From contig NZ_CP044549.1 in the NCBI RefSeq assembly GCF_009859475.1, positions 5,881,501 through 5,945,500 on the forward strand: a stretch of 64,000 nucleotides of DNA, read 5' to 3'. Made by a program: the position numbers and the translations under genes. How positions within the stretch are numbered: position 1 is the first letter of the stretch; every line of letters starts with the position of its first letter. Under the pieces are notes generated by a model. The model saw nothing but the letters and a program-made list of their open reading frames with translations, did not search any database and was not told the DNA's origin. Shown here piece by piece: positions 9,534 to 20,264 of this stretch. The DNA is from Hydrogenophaga sp. BPS33 (GTDB lineage Bacteria; Pseudomonadota; Gammaproteobacteria; Burkholderiales; Burkholderiaceae_C).

Positions 9534-11824
9534 GCCAGGACACGTTCTCACCGCAGCCAGACGCCGCGCCGAACCACGCCTGGTGGCAGGCATTGCCAGG
9601 CCTGGTCTGGGTCGTGGCCGACAGCGGAGAGGATGTGTATGTCAGTCCAGCGTTGATGGAGAGGGCCACCAGCGCCAACACCCGGTCGTTCCAGGAGCGG
9701 CTCACGGCCCAGGCACGGCAGGATGTGTTCGACTGCATGGCCCGCCGCACCGATTTTCAGTTGGCACTGGAGTGCTCTTCGGACAGTGATGCACTTGGGG
9801 CGTTCTCGCGCCAATTCGATTGCTCGTCCAAATGGATGCCCGAGGAACGTGCATTCTTGTGCGTGTTGGTGGACGTTTCCTCCGCTCGACAAGCGGCACG
9901 GGAGTGCCGCGCCCAAAGCGACTTCCTGGACCGCTTCTGCAATGCCTTGCCGGCCATGCTCGCGTACTACGACTTCGCCATGAAGTGCCAGTACGCCAAT
10001 CGCCACTACGCCGAGCTGTATGGCTTTACCGAAAGATCGATTCTGGGCAAACCTCTGAGCGAGGTCGTGGGCGAGATCGATCTGCAGACACGCCCGTTGC
10101 GAAAACAAACCTACACAGAAAGCCGCACGACCCATTTCGAACGGCTGTTCATGCGCCCGGGTGGCATCCGGTGGGTGCGCGGCATCATCCAACCACTGAT
10201 GGACGCACAAGGCCGGCGCATCGCGAGCGCCTCCATGAACCAGGATGTGACCTCTAGGCATCTGATCGAGCGCGCCCTGGAAGCCTCCGAGAGCCGCCTG
10301 TCCAAGTTCATGGAAGCGAGCACGGAAGGGGTGCTGTTCCACCGCGATGGCGTGATCACGGACGCCAACCCCGCCGCGTGCAAGCTCTACGGCGCGGACC
10401 TGTCCTCTTTGCTGGGCAAGAGCATCTTCGACTTCGTCACACCCGATCACCTGGGCACAGCCCTGCGCACCGTCGCACTGCCCACCGACGCGCGCCTGGA
10501 GAGCGAGATCGTTACCGCCCAGGGCGAGCGCATTCCCGTGGAAGTGATCGGGCGCTCCTTGCTGCGCTTTGGCGAGCAACTGCGCATGGTGATCCTGCGC
10601 GATATCCGCGACCGCCGCCAGGCCCAGGTGCGCATTCAGGAACTCATCATGGGCTTGCGCACCGAGAAGGACCGCGCCGAGGGGGCCGACCGCGCCAAGT
10701 CGGTCTTTCTGGCCGCAGCCAGCCACGATCTGCGCCAGCCCATCCACGCCCTGGGCCTGTTCCTCACCGCGCTGCGCTCCATGGCCCAGGCCCCCAGCGT
10801 GCCAGCTGCCGAGCTGGGCCTGATCTGCCGGCGCATGCAGGCCTCCCTCGACGGCCTGGGGCAGTTGCTCAACATGCTGCTGGATGTCTCTCGCCTGGAT
10901 GCCAACGCGGTGGAGGTCACCCGAGGCCCCTCCAGCCTGGCCCAGCTGTTGGCCGAGCTCGATCAGGAGTTCCAACCGCTGGCGCAGGAGAAGGGCTTGC
11001 GCTTGCGCATGGTGAACAGCGCCTTGTGGGTACACACCGATCTCACGGTGCTGCGCCGCATCCTGGCCAATCTGCTGTCCAACGCGGTGCGCTACACCCA
11101 CCGCGGACGGATCTTGCTGGTCTGCCGCTCGCGCGCCCAGGAGGTGGAGATCCAGGTCTGGGACCAGGGCATCGGCATTGCCGATGAGCAGCGCGAGGCG
11201 ATTTTCGAGGAGTTCTATCAGATCGGGCCGTCCACGGCGCGCAACCACGAGTCGCACGGCATGGGCCTGGGTTTGTCCATCGTCAAGCGCTCGGCCCAGT
11301 TGCTGCAGGCGCCGCTGCAGGTGCGCTCACAGCCAGGGCACGGCTCGATGTTCTCGATCCGCCTGCCTCGCTGCGAGGCGCCTGCCCAGGCGCTGGGCAC
11401 TGCCTCGGAGCCCGCCTACGCGCGCACGGCCAACAGCCGCGGTGTGCTGGTGATCGATGACGATGCGCAGGTGCTCCATGCCATGCACAGCGTGCTCACG
11501 GCCTGGGGCCATCGCGTCTTCTGTGCCCACTCGCCCGATGAGGCCGTCCTCATGGCCGCCCAACACGGAACGCAGATCGATGTGCTCATCTCCGACTACC
11601 GTCTGGGCGGCGTGGTCACCGCCGTGGAGACCATCCAGGCCGTGCACACATGCCTGCAGCGCGAGATCCCCACCTACATCCTCACCGGCGATACCTCCCC
11701 CCAGCGCATCCAGGAAGCTTCCATCCTCGGCTTCCCGCTCGTGCACAAACCCGTCGATGCCCATACCTTGCGGGCCTTGATGGACGCACCCGGGAACGCC
11801 ACTGTTGCGCGCGGGCTGGCATGA
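9530..11824 (+). CDS. PAS-PAS-PAS hybrid histidine kinase (copy 2)
   Basis: 764 residues with the same architecture as copy 1. The N-terminal 255 residues are different: a degenerate PAS (LPGLVWVVADSGEDVYVSP) and a PAS with YANRHYAELYGFTERSIL. The third PAS, HisKA (H399), HATPase_c and receiver (D689) match copy 1 almost base for base. The start at 9530 is fixed by the ATGA overlap with copy 1. The frame is open upstream to 9380, but that part is a shadow of copy 1. The short C-terminus after the repeat (MDAPGNATVARGLA) differs. Soluble, so it probably senses a cytoplasmic signal. Confidence 0.93.
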   Translation: MSQDTFSPQPDAAPNHAWWQALPGLVWVVADSGEDVYVSPALMERATSANTRSFQERLTAQARQDVFDCMARRTDFQLALECSSDSDALGAFSRQFDCSSKWMPEERAFLCVLVDVSSARQAARECRAQSDFLDRFCNALPAMLAYYDFAMKCQYANRHYAELYGFTERSILGKPLSEVVGEIDLQTRPLRKQTYTESRTTHFERLFMRPGGIRWVRGIIQPLMDAQGRRIASASMNQDVTSRHLIERALEASESRLSKFMEASTEGVLFHRDGVITDANPAACKLYGADLSSLLGKSIFDFVTPDHLGTALRTVALPTDARLESEIVTAQGERIPVEVIGRSLLRFGEQLRMVILRDIRDRRQAQVRIQELIMGLRTEKDRAEGADRAKSVFLAAASHDLRQPIHALGLFLTALRSMAQAPSVPAAELGLICRRMQASLDGLGQLLNMLLDVSRLDANAVEVTRGPSSLAQLLAELDQEFQPLAQEKGLRLRMVNSALWVHTDLTVLRRILANLLSNAVRYTHRGRILLVCRSRAQEVEIQVWDQGIGIADEQREAIFEEFYQIGPSTARNHESHGMGLGLSIVKRSAQLLQAPLQVRSQPGHGSMFSIRLPRCEAPAQALGTASEPAYARTANSRGVLVIDDDAQVLHAMHSVLTAWGHRVFCAHSPDEAVLMAAQHGTQIDVLISDYRLGGVVTAVETIQAVHTCLQREIPTYILTGDTSPQRIQEASILGFPLVHKPVDAHTLRALMDAPGNATVARGLA
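10294..11776 (+). repeat. Direct repeat, unit B (kinase/receiver half of copy 2)
   Basis: Partner of the repeat at 8024-9506. The left boundary falls exactly in the linker before the third PAS domain. The right boundary falls near the stop codon, where a 3-base indel ends the identity. Confidence 0.97.
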
Positions 11825-11891
11825 TGGCGCGCTTTTCATGCGCGAATTCTCTTTTTTCCGCGCCCGCCTTCCACTACGATCCATCCGCTTC

Positions 11892-12602
11892 ATGAGTTCT
11901 ACCGATCCTCTCCCCAGCCGCCAAGGCGCGGCCGCCCCCCGTCTACCGGCTCCTGCGCGCGCCGATGCGCGCACGCCGCGCGGTCAGCGGCGTGCACCGA
12001 ACGCCGGACGCGAGCACCCGGTGCTCCAGCAGTTGGCCGAACTCCATCCGCAGCTGTTTGGGGAGACCCCCTTGCCGCTGAAGCGCGGCATCTTCCAGGA
12101 CTTGCTGGAGGCGCATGCCGGCGTGCTGGAGGGCGAATCGCTGAAGGCGGCCCTCGCCCTGCACACGCGCTCCACGCGCTATCTCACCGTGGTGGCCTCG
12201 GGCCAGGCCCGTCACGATCTGGCGGGGCAAGCGGTGGAGGCCTTGGCACCCGAACACGTGCACCACGCGCTGATCGAGGTGTTTCGCCGCCGGCATAGCC
12301 GCACCCGGGAGGATGTGCGGCCCAAACTGCGCCAGCGCATTGCGCAGGCGTTCGAAGCATCGGGCCTGGGCCGCGAGGCCTACGCGGCCTTGGTGGCGAG
12401 CCGGGACGAAACCGTGAACGAGATCACCGCCGATGCGCTGGCCGAATCCGCCAGCCGCACGGCGCGCGACGCGGCGCTGCTGCGCGCCTTCGATGCCAGC
12501 GGGCAAACGGTGGAGGCCTTCGCCGACATGTATGGCATGCCGGTGCAGGAAGCGCGGCGCACGCTGGAGCGGGCGCGCGGCGTCAGCCTCAAGGCATCGT
12601 GA
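11892..12602 (+). CDS. ProQ/FinO-domain RNA-binding protein
   Basis: 236 residues. An Ala/Pro/Arg-rich basic N-terminal tail of about 50 residues precedes a ProQ/FinO RNA-chaperone domain (about 50-150): HPQLFGETPLPLKRGIFQDL, then LHTRSTRYLTVVASGQARHDL. A helical C-terminal region (about 150-235) follows. The family binds structured mRNAs and small RNAs. The start at 11892 (MSSTDP) was chosen over in-frame ATG 11838 because the longer form adds an unlikely Phe/Arg stretch; there is no strong ribosome site. The 3' end overlaps the convergent FIST gene by 14 bp. Confidence 0.85.
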   Translation: MSSTDPLPSRQGAAAPRLPAPARADARTPRGQRRAPNAGREHPVLQQLAELHPQLFGETPLPLKRGIFQDLLEAHAGVLEGESLKAALALHTRSTRYLTVVASGQARHDLAGQAVEALAPEHVHHALIEVFRRRHSRTREDVRPKLRQRIAQAFEASGLGREAYAALVASRDETVNEITADALAESASRTARDAALLRAFDASGQTVEAFADMYGMPVQEARRTLERARGVSLKAS

Positions 12603-13884
12603 ACACGGTCAGCACGCCGGTGTAGCCGTAGAGCCGGTGGTGTGCGATTTCGCCACCGGCAAAAAAGCCCACCAGCGGCACGTCGCCCAAGGCACGGCGC
12701 ACGGTTTGCAGCTCGGCGCTGGGGCTGCCGAAATGGGGACCCCCACGCCCGGAGCAGCTCACATACACCGCGCCCGCGACGCGGCGCGCGGGGTGGGGAG
12801 CGGCGTCCACGTCGGCAGCGACCAGCGAGCTTGCGGCCACCAGGCTGAGTTCTTCGGGTTCGAGTTCTTCGCGCACCTCGGCGCACACGCGCACGAGGTC
12901 GGCGCGCGCGGCGGCCACGTTGCGCTCGCAGAACGCCATGCGCGTGCCCACCGGCGCGACGTCGGCAATGGCCACGCCACGGCGACCCGGGTCAAGCCCG
13001 ATAAGGTGGCGCACCAGCACCTCGGTGCCGAACTGACCCCGCACACGCGGTGCAACGACCGGGTCACCTTGCCCGGATGCGGGCGACGACAGACCCACCA
13101 GCGTGGCGCGCAAACGCGGCATGGCCTCTTCGGGCGCGTCGAGCGAGATCACGCGCTCGCGCAACAGCACGTCGAGCGCGGGTTCGTCGTCAAGCATGAG
13201 CACGAGGTTGCCGTCGGACGCGGTCACGACGCGCTCGCGGTCCACGGGTTGCGCGCCCTGCGTGACACGCGAGATCAGGCCGACATCGGAGCCGAAGGCG
13301 ACGCCGCTCAAGCCGCCATGGAACACCCCGCTGACCGCACCCTGGCCGCTCAGGTTGCCGACGCTGCCCAGCGAGAACTGCACGCTGGGGCCACGGCTGC
13401 TGGCCAGACCGCCGAACACGTAGCCACTGTGCGTGCGCTCGGCCATTTCGGCGATGAGTTCGGGCAGTTCCGGCGTGCCGCCATCCGCATGCACCAGCGC
13501 GGTATGGGCGACGAAACCATCACCCTCGCTGGAACGCCCGCTGGCCGACAGCGGCGCGACACCGCTGAAGACGCGGTATTGGTCGGGGCGAAGATCGCAC
13601 AGCATCAGGCTGAGCGCGGGCTCGTCGAAGTACTCGACGTTGTTGGCCGACACGCCCACGCCGACAGTGCCCGCCCAGTCGGTCACTTCGGGCAATTCGG
13701 CACTCAGGTGTTCGAGAATGGCCTGGGCCTCATCGGCGTAGTGGTCGGTGATGTAGAGCAGCGCCAGCGGGGGTGACTTGGCGTAGTCGGGCAGCGCCAT
13801 CTGCGCGCGCAACTGGGCGAGCACGAGGGCTGCGGCCATGCGCCATTGCGGATGGGTGGCGTGGGCGTAGGGAAAGAGTTTCAT
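12589..13884 (-). CDS. FIST sensory domain protein
   Basis: 431 residues covering FIST_N (about 20-230, with VFGGLASSRG) and FIST_C (about 245-420, ending VYVSCSGRGGPHFG ... VGFFAGGEIAHHRLYGYTG). FIST is a ligand-binding signal-input module proposed to bind small molecules such as amino acids. Here it stands alone without an attached kinase or cyclase. No signal peptide. It lies 18 bp downstream of the phaM stop on the same strand, so a two-gene transcript phaM-FIST is likely. Confidence 0.88.
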   Translation of the reverse strand: MKLFPYAHATHPQWRMAAALVLAQLRAQMALPDYAKSPPLALLYITDHYADEAQAILEHLSAELPEVTDWAGTVGVGVSANNVEYFDEPALSLMLCDLRPDQYRVFSGVAPLSASGRSSEGDGFVAHTALVHADGGTPELPELIAEMAERTHSGYVFGGLASSRGPSVQFSLGSVGNLSGQGAVSGVFHGGLSGVAFGSDVGLISRVTQGAQPVDRERVVTASDGNLVLMLDDEPALDVLLRERVISLDAPEEAMPRLRATLVGLSSPASGQGDPVVAPRVRGQFGTEVLVRHLIGLDPGRRGVAIADVAPVGTRMAFCERNVAAARADLVRVCAEVREELEPEELSLVAASSLVAADVDAAPHPARRVAGAVYVSCSGRGGPHFGSPSAELQTVRRALGDVPLVGFFAGGEIAHHRLYGYTGVLTVFTMP

Positions 13885-13902
13885 GGTCGGATGTCCGTGC
13901 GC

Positions 13903-14790
13903 TCAGCGGCCGCGGGCGGGCTTGCGCGGTGCGGCGGATGCCGCAGCCTTCTTGACGGGCTTCTTCTTGGCCGGTGGCTGGCGTTCGCCGACGGCTCGCA
14001 CGGCCGCACGTCCCGCGCCAGCGGCAGCTCCCACGTTGCGCGCCACGGTGTCCGTCAGATTGCGCGCGGCCTTGCCGGCCGCGCCGGTGGCGGTCTTCAC
14101 CGCACGGTCGGTCAGGCCCGTGGCCATCTGGCGCGTGGTCTCGAGCGTGGTCTGCTTGGCCACGTCCTTGAGGGCGTTGCCCGCGATCTGCTGGAACTGC
14201 TGCGACAGCGCGCCCCACCATTGCATCGGGTCCACCACACCGCCGGCGGAAGGTGCGCCAGCGGCAGGCGCTGCGGCCTTGCGCTGTGCCTTGTTGCGCG
14301 CGCGGGCCGGCGGCGGTGCCGGTTCGTCCGTGGGTGCCGGTTCGTCCGTGGGTGCCGGGGCGTTGCCGTAGGTGCGCGGCGGCACCTCGAGCCCGGCGAA
14401 CGGAGTAGGCGCCGGGGCGGGCGCGCCGGTGAGGCCGGACAGTGCATCGGCGGCCTTGATCTTCAGTGCGTTGGCCACGTCGCCCATGCTGAAGTTCATG
14501 GACTTGAGCGTGGACAGCGTCATCTTCTGCACCTCCAGCGCCTGGATGGTCGCGCCCAGCGCCTTGGCGTTCTGGTCGAGCCAGAAGTGCACGGCCTTGA
14601 GCTCCTCGATGCGCTTTTCCAGGTCTTCCACGTTGAAGGTGGGGGCCACCCAGTTGCCCAGATTGGGCAACTGGGGAATGTTCTGGCTGATGCCCTGCGC
14701 CACCCCACCCGCGGCCTGGCCGGCGAGGTTTTGCAGGAACTCGAAGCCGGGGACGAATTTGCCGAAACCGCTGCCGGGGGCGTCGCTCAT
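13903..14790 (-). CDS. phaM: PHA granule-associated / PHA synthase-activating protein PhaM
   Basis: 295 residues. The N-terminal conserved part (about 10-110) has FVPGFEFLQNLAG, then NWVAPTFNVEDLEKRIEEL and WLDQNAKALGATIQALEVQK, diagnostic of PhaM-type proteins that bind PHA synthase and tether granules to the nucleoid. A Pro/Ala-rich middle includes a duplicated TDEPAP unit. The C-terminal tail is Lys/Ala/Pro-rich (PPAKKKPVKKAAASAAP), the expected DNA-binding tail. Start at 14790 is set by AGGAG seven bases upstream. Its presence implies the organism stores polyhydroxyalkanoate. Confidence 0.9.
   Translation of the reverse strand: MSDAPGSGFGKFVPGFEFLQNLAGQAAGGVAQGISQNIPQLPNLGNWVAPTFNVEDLEKRIEELKAVHFWLDQNAKALGATIQALEVQKMTLSTLKSMNFSMGDVANALKIKAADALSGLTGAPAPAPTPFAGLEVPPRTYGNAPAPTDEPAPTDEPAPPPARARNKAQRKAAAPAAGAPSAGGVVDPMQWWGALSQQFQQIAGNALKDVAKQTTLETTRQMATGLTDRAVKTATGAAGKAARNLTDTVARNVGAAAGAGRAAVRAVGERQPPAKKKPVKKAAASAAPRKPARGR
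14321..14356. repeat. 18-bp exact tandem repeat inside phaM
   Basis: Two perfect copies of ggttcgtccgtgggtgcc, in frame, encoding the doubled TDEPAP segment of the linker. Copy number could vary by slippage without breaking the frame. Confidence 0.95.
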
Positions 14791-14942
14791 GGAGGTCTCC
14801 TGTGGGTTCGTCGTCGTCGGCCGTCCGCACCGTCGCGATGCGGGTGGCATTCACGCAAGGATGCCACACCTTTGTGCACATGGGGGTGGGCGAAGTCCAT
14901 GAATTCGGACAAAGCCGCGTCTTCGACGGCACACTAGCGCTC

Positions 14943-15386
14943 ATGCACGATCCCACGTCCAAGCCGCTGCGCACACGCAGCCTGTTCCACTTCGCCTTCA
15001 ACGTCACCGACCTGGAGACCGCACGCCGCTTCTATGGCGGCGTGCTCGGCTGCACCGAAGGGCGCAGCACCGCGACCTGGGTGGACTTCGATTTCTTCAG
15101 CCACCAGATCTCGCTGCACCTGGGTGAGCCACTAAAGACCGCGCGCACCGGCCATGTCGGCGAACACCTGGTGCCCATGCCGCACTTCGGTCTGGTGCTG
15201 TTGCTGCCCGACTGGCAGGCGCTGGCCGCGCGGCTGCAAGCCGCGGGTGTGGATTTCGTGCTACCGCCGCAGGTGCGTTTCGAAGGCCAGCCGGGCGAGC
15301 AGTGGACGATGTTCTTCTGCGACCCGTTCGGCAACCCGATCGAGGTCAAGGGCTTCGCGTCTCTGGAACAGGTTTACGCCAGCTAA
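14943..15386 (+). CDS. VOC (glyoxalase/dioxygenase-fold) family protein
   Basis: 147 residues, single VOC domain: FHFAFNVTDLETARRFYGGV at about 15-34, HFGLVL near 80 and the terminal PFGNPIEVKGF near 133. These supply the His/His/Glu positions used for metal binding in the superfamily. The substrate cannot be deduced. ATG 14943 is preferred over upstream in-frame starts because the VOC fold begins right after it. Overlaps the convergent dioxygenase gene by 4 bp. Confidence 0.87.
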   Translation: MHDPTSKPLRTRSLFHFAFNVTDLETARRFYGGVLGCTEGRSTATWVDFDFFSHQISLHLGEPLKTARTGHVGEHLVPMPHFGLVLLLPDWQALAARLQAAGVDFVLPPQVRFEGQPGEQWTMFFCDPFGNPIEVKGFASLEQVYAS

Positions 15387-16387
15387 GACGCGGCTTTGTC
15401 GCGGTATTCCGCGTAGACCAGGTCGTAGACCCGCGCGCGCTCGCGGAATTCCGGCACCACCGGGCGCGAGGCGTGCGCCGTGAGCCACAGGCGCAACAGC
15501 AGGCGCGGATGCGCCGGGTCGTCCTCGTAATGCGTGCGCGAGTGCAGTTGGGTGAAGTTGTGCCAGATCAGCATCTCGCCGGGCTCCAGGTGGAAGCGCA
15601 GCGCGAGGTCGTCTCGCTCGGCGGTCTGGGAGAAGAACGTCAAGGCCTCGTCCAGCGCCGGCGGCAGACTGGTGCCTTTGAGCCTGGCCGCCGCGCGCAT
15701 GAAGCTGGCGGCATACATGCAGCTCACCACGCCGCCCACGTCGCAGAACACCGGAATCGCGGTGGCGGTGAGCGGGTGGCGGCTGGCCTGCGCTTCCGGA
15801 ATCGCCATCACCGCACCTTCGTACAGCGCGGGCAGCAGCTCGGGGCGCTCGGCCCGGATGGCGTTGTGGATGGCGAGCGAGCTCACCAGCGCGCTCTGCC
15901 CACCCTTCCTGGCCTTGCGGATGCACATGAGGCCCACCACTTCGTACGAGTCGGTGTGCATCACCAGCTCGCCCGAGCTGCGGTAGCCACGCGAGACCGG
16001 GTCGTTCGGGTCCTGTTCGACGCGGCCGAGCTTGTCGCCGGTGCGGCTTTGCACCGCCGGCACGCCCAGGTGCGTGCCAATGGCCCAGTAGATGCGCTCC
16101 ATGTCCTTCGCCGCATACCGTTCGGGTCTCACGCCGCGCAGCAGCACCACGCCACGGCCGTCCATGATCTCGCGGCGCACGTCCTCGGCCAGGCGCACCA
16201 GGGCGGGCTGCGTGACCTGCGCGCGGGTGACCGCTTGGGGCGCCAGGTGAGCAGTCTCTTGCAGCAAGGCGTCGAATGCGGCGAGCTCGGCGTCGCTCAA
16301 GGTGCGCACCAGCGCCTCCTGGCTGCCCAGGGCAGCGCTGGTCCAAGCGGCGGGGTGTTCGATCGGCTGGTCGTGGATCGCGGTCAT
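15383..16387 (-). CDS. TauD/TfdA-family Fe(II)/2-oxoglutarate dioxygenase (1)
   Basis: 334 residues. Iron ligands are visible as HTD (ELVMHTDSYE, about residue 143) and the distal His in TQLHSRTHYED (about 290), with the 2-oxoglutarate-binding Arg in LLLRLWLTAH. Last gene of the minus-strand catabolic operon, beginning 8 bp after the stop of the substrate-binding protein gene. An ATG 24 bp upstream is possible, but 16387 fits the spacing and has AGCG before it. The family hydroxylates or cleaves small organic acids, sulfonates or ethers; this member's substrate is unknown. Confidence 0.9.
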   Translation of the reverse strand: MTAIHDQPIEHPAAWTSAALGSQEALVRTLSDAELAAFDALLQETAHLAPQAVTRAQVTQPALVRLAEDVRREIMDGRGVVLLRGVRPERYAAKDMERIYWAIGTHLGVPAVQSRTGDKLGRVEQDPNDPVSRGYRSSGELVMHTDSYEVVGLMCIRKARKGGQSALVSSLAIHNAIRAERPELLPALYEGAVMAIPEAQASRHPLTATAIPVFCDVGGVVSCMYAASFMRAAARLKGTSLPPALDEALTFFSQTAERDDLALRFHLEPGEMLIWHNFTQLHSRTHYEDDPAHPRLLLRLWLTAHASRPVVPEFRERARVYDLVYAEYRDKAAS

Positions 16388-16394
16388 CACGCGC

Positions 16395-17399
16395 TCACTT
16401 CGCCACGCCAAGGGCGCGAGCCATTTCCTGCTTGCGCTGTTCGCTCACATCGAAGCGCATCTGCACGCCATCGCGCACCGGCACGCAGCCGTTCTTGCCT
16501 TCGGGGTCGCCCGCCAGCGAGGTCGGCGCGACGCTGCAATACAGCTTCATGCCTTCTTCCGAAAACAGAAAGTTCGCGTACAGGCGCGCCGCATTGGGGT
16601 GCGGCGCCTTGGACGGAATGCCGAAGGAGCGCGCGGAGATCACGGCCGGGTCCTTCGGGTAGGCCACCGCGATCGGGGCCTTTTTGGCGATCAGGCCGCT
16701 GGAGAAGGCGGTGAAGGTCGGCGCGTTGAAGGCCACCGCGCCGGCCGCCACCATCTGCACGCCCGAAGCACCGCTTTGCGTGACCTTGTAGTTCTGCGCC
16801 GCCACCTTGCGCAGGTAGTCCATGCCCAGCCGCCGTTCCACCGCGTCGAGCCAGCCGAGGTAGTTGTCCGCCACCTGCGGGTCGGTCAGCAGAAAGCGGC
16901 CTTTCCACTTGGGGTCGGCCAGGTCCGCCCAGGTCTTGGGCACATCCTCGGGTTTGATCTGCTCGGTGTTGTAGACCAGCGCCACCACGTCCAGGGTGTG
17001 CAGGATGAAGTTGGGCTTGATGTATTCCTTGGGCCAGCGTGCCAGGCTGGGCACGCCATCGGGTGTGAGCGCGGCGAAGCGCTCGGGTTTCGATTCGAAC
17101 GGGATCGGCGAGCTCACGCTCACGATGTCGGCCTGCACGTTGTTGGCATCGGCCTCGACGTTGAAGCGTTGCATCAACGGACCGGTGGGAAACCGGATGT
17201 AGGAGCCCTTGATGCCGTATTTCTTTTCAAAGCCGGCGAGCATGGCCTTCTGGCGCGCCTCGTCGTCGGAGGAATACATCATCAGTGCGCCCTCGGCCCT
17301 GGCCGCGGCGATCAGAGTGGCGGATGGCTCCTGCTGCGCGTGGGCCGTGCCCAGCGCCAGCATGGCCGCAAGCGTTGAAACAGAACAGCGAATCGTCAT
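16395..17399 (-). CDS. ABC transporter periplasmic substrate-binding protein (FbpA/PotD type)
   Basis: 334 residues with a cleavable signal (residues 1-21, ending AHA). The mature part matches the Fe(3+)/polyamine/phosphonate class of extracellular solute-binding proteins (LMMYSSDDEARQKAML, then ALVYNTEQI and PKTWADLADPKWKGRF). Ribosome site GGAGAC precedes the ATG. It sits with a matching permease and ATPase of the same class. In this class, binding proteins accept iron, thiamine, putrescine or phosphonates. The catabolic neighbours argue for an organic acid. Confidence 0.92.
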   Translation of the reverse strand: MTIRCSVSTLAAMLALGTAHAQQEPSATLIAAARAEGALMMYSSDDEARQKAMLAGFEKKYGIKGSYIRFPTGPLMQRFNVEADANNVQADIVSVSSPIPFESKPERFAALTPDGVPSLARWPKEYIKPNFILHTLDVVALVYNTEQIKPEDVPKTWADLADPKWKGRFLLTDPQVADNYLGWLDAVERRLGMDYLRKVAAQNYKVTQSGASGVQMVAAGAVAFNAPTFTAFSSGLIAKKAPIAVAYPKDPAVISARSFGIPSKAPHPNAARLYANFLFSEEGMKLYCSVAPTSLAGDPEGKNGCVPVRDGVQMRFDVSEQRKQEMARALGVAK

Positions 17400-17439
17400 G
17401 ACATGTCTCCTTCGTTTTAAGGGGTGAACCGAGAGCTAG

Positions 17440-19148
17440 CTAGCCGCTTTGCCCGTAGCGCGGCCGGCCATACACCAGCACGATCGACAAGGTGATGGCC
17501 GAGACCACGCCGATCAAGCTGCCGACGGCGGCCAGCTGGGAATAGGTGCCGTTGTCGAACAGGGTGAGGATCAGGTAGCCGATGACCGGGTTGTGCGGAC
17601 CGGCGAGAATCGCCGCCGCGTTCAGCTCGCCCAGCACCAGCGCGAACACCGAGGCCCAGCCTGCCGCTAGCCCGGGCAGGATCAGCGGCAGCTGCACCGT
17701 ACGGAACACACGGCCCGGCCCGGCGCCGGCCACACGCGCGGCCTCCGTCAGTTGGTTGCCCACCTGCTGCACCGACGACTCCGCTGCGATGGTGGCCGAG
17801 GGCAGGTACACCGCCAGGTAGGCGATCAGCAGGATGAGCGAGGTGCCCGCGAGCGAGAACGGCGTGAAGCCAAAGGCCACCAGCACACCCACGGCGAACA
17901 CAATGTGTGGCACAGCCGAGGGCACCTTGGTGGCAATGCCCAAAAACTTCTCCAGCATGCCACCAAGTTGTTTGGCCATGACCGCGATCAGGCCTGCGAT
18001 CAGCACCACGCCGGTGGAGGTGAGCAAGGCGAGCACGGCGCTGTTGATCACCGCCTGGCGCGGCATGCCCGACTGCAGCAGCTCGCCGAAGTTGGCCCAG
18101 CTCAGGTCGGCCCACACGATGGTGGGCCGCCAGTACGGCTGCAGCGCGACGATGAAGAGCGCGATCAGCGGCAGCACGCTGGTGAGCACCACATAGAGCA
18201 CGATCAGCGCGCGCGCCGGCCCGCGCCAGCGGCCCAGCGCCAGCAGATTGGGCCGCACGCCCATGCCGCCGATCTGCGCCGAGCCGCCGCGCGAGGCCAC
18301 GTGCCGCTGCAGCATCCACAACAGTCCGATGAAAACCATCAGCGTCAGGCCGATCACCACCGCCTGGCCCAGCTTGGGCGGGTAGGCGAAGTGCAGCAGG
18401 CGGTAGATGTAGACCGAGAGCACTTCGATGCGCGCGGCCGAGCCGATGAGCGCTGCAATCGAATAGAGGCCAACGCTGGAGATCATGCAGATCAGCACCG
18501 AGGAGCCCACCGCGTGTTTGATCGAGGGCAGCGAGACCTCCCAGAAGCAGCGCAACCGCCCCTTGCCACTCATGCGCGCGGCCTCTTCCAGCGACGGGTC
18601 CAGGTTGCTGAACGCGGCTGCGGCCACCACGTAGACGTGTGGCACACCCCACAACACGTACAGAAACACCATGCCGCTCCAGCTCTGGATCGCAATGCTG
18701 TCCGGCTCGATCGGCAGGCCCACGGTCTGCAGCGCGGCCACCAGCGGCTTGGCCAGAAAGCCCGCGCGCGGATCGGCCAGGAACAACCAGCCGATCGCCA
18801 TGGCCACCGGTGGCAGCAGCAGCGGAATCACGGGCAGCAGGCGCGAGAACGAGCCCCAGCGTGCGTCCGTGCGCTCGATCAGCCACGCAAAGAACACGCC
18901 CAGCGGCACCGAGATGGTGGTGGTCGCCAAGGCCAGAAAAACGGTGTTGCGCACCGCGCGGTGCAGTGCCGGATCGGAAAACGTCTCCACCCAGGGCCGC
19001 AGGTCGAAGCGGCCCTCGGGCATGACACCGCGCAGCACCATGATGCCGATCGGGTAGAACACCAGCACGAAGGCCAGGAGCACGATGGCCACAGCCAGCG
19101 CGTAGGTGGCCCAGCGGCCGATGGCCAGGCTGTGCGAGGCGGGTGCGC

Positions 19149-19164
<16 letters not shown>
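17440..19164 (-). CDS. ABC transporter permease, fused double domain (FbpB-like)
   Basis: 574 residues with about 12 membrane segments and two BPD_transp_1 domains in one chain. Each half carries an EAA loop: EEAARMSGKGRLRCFWEVS (about 200) and TEAARVAGAGPGRVFRTVQ (about 485). It therefore supplies both halves of the channel. The start at 19164 (MAAELSAP) overlaps the end of the ATPase gene by 16 bp. The frame is open further upstream, but that part is a shadow of the ATPase. Confidence 0.93.

Positions 19165-20260
<1,096 letters not shown>

Positions 20261-20264
<4 letters not shown>

Noticed and set aside
8024..11776. Repeat as an assembly artefact
   Set aside because: The two units differ at about six positions and have different flanks on both sides, so they are unlikely to be one locus counted twice. 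Long reads would settle it.
14321..14356. Short tandem repeat as the start of a CRISPR array
   Set aside because: Only two contiguous 18-bp units without spacers, inside the phaM coding frame.
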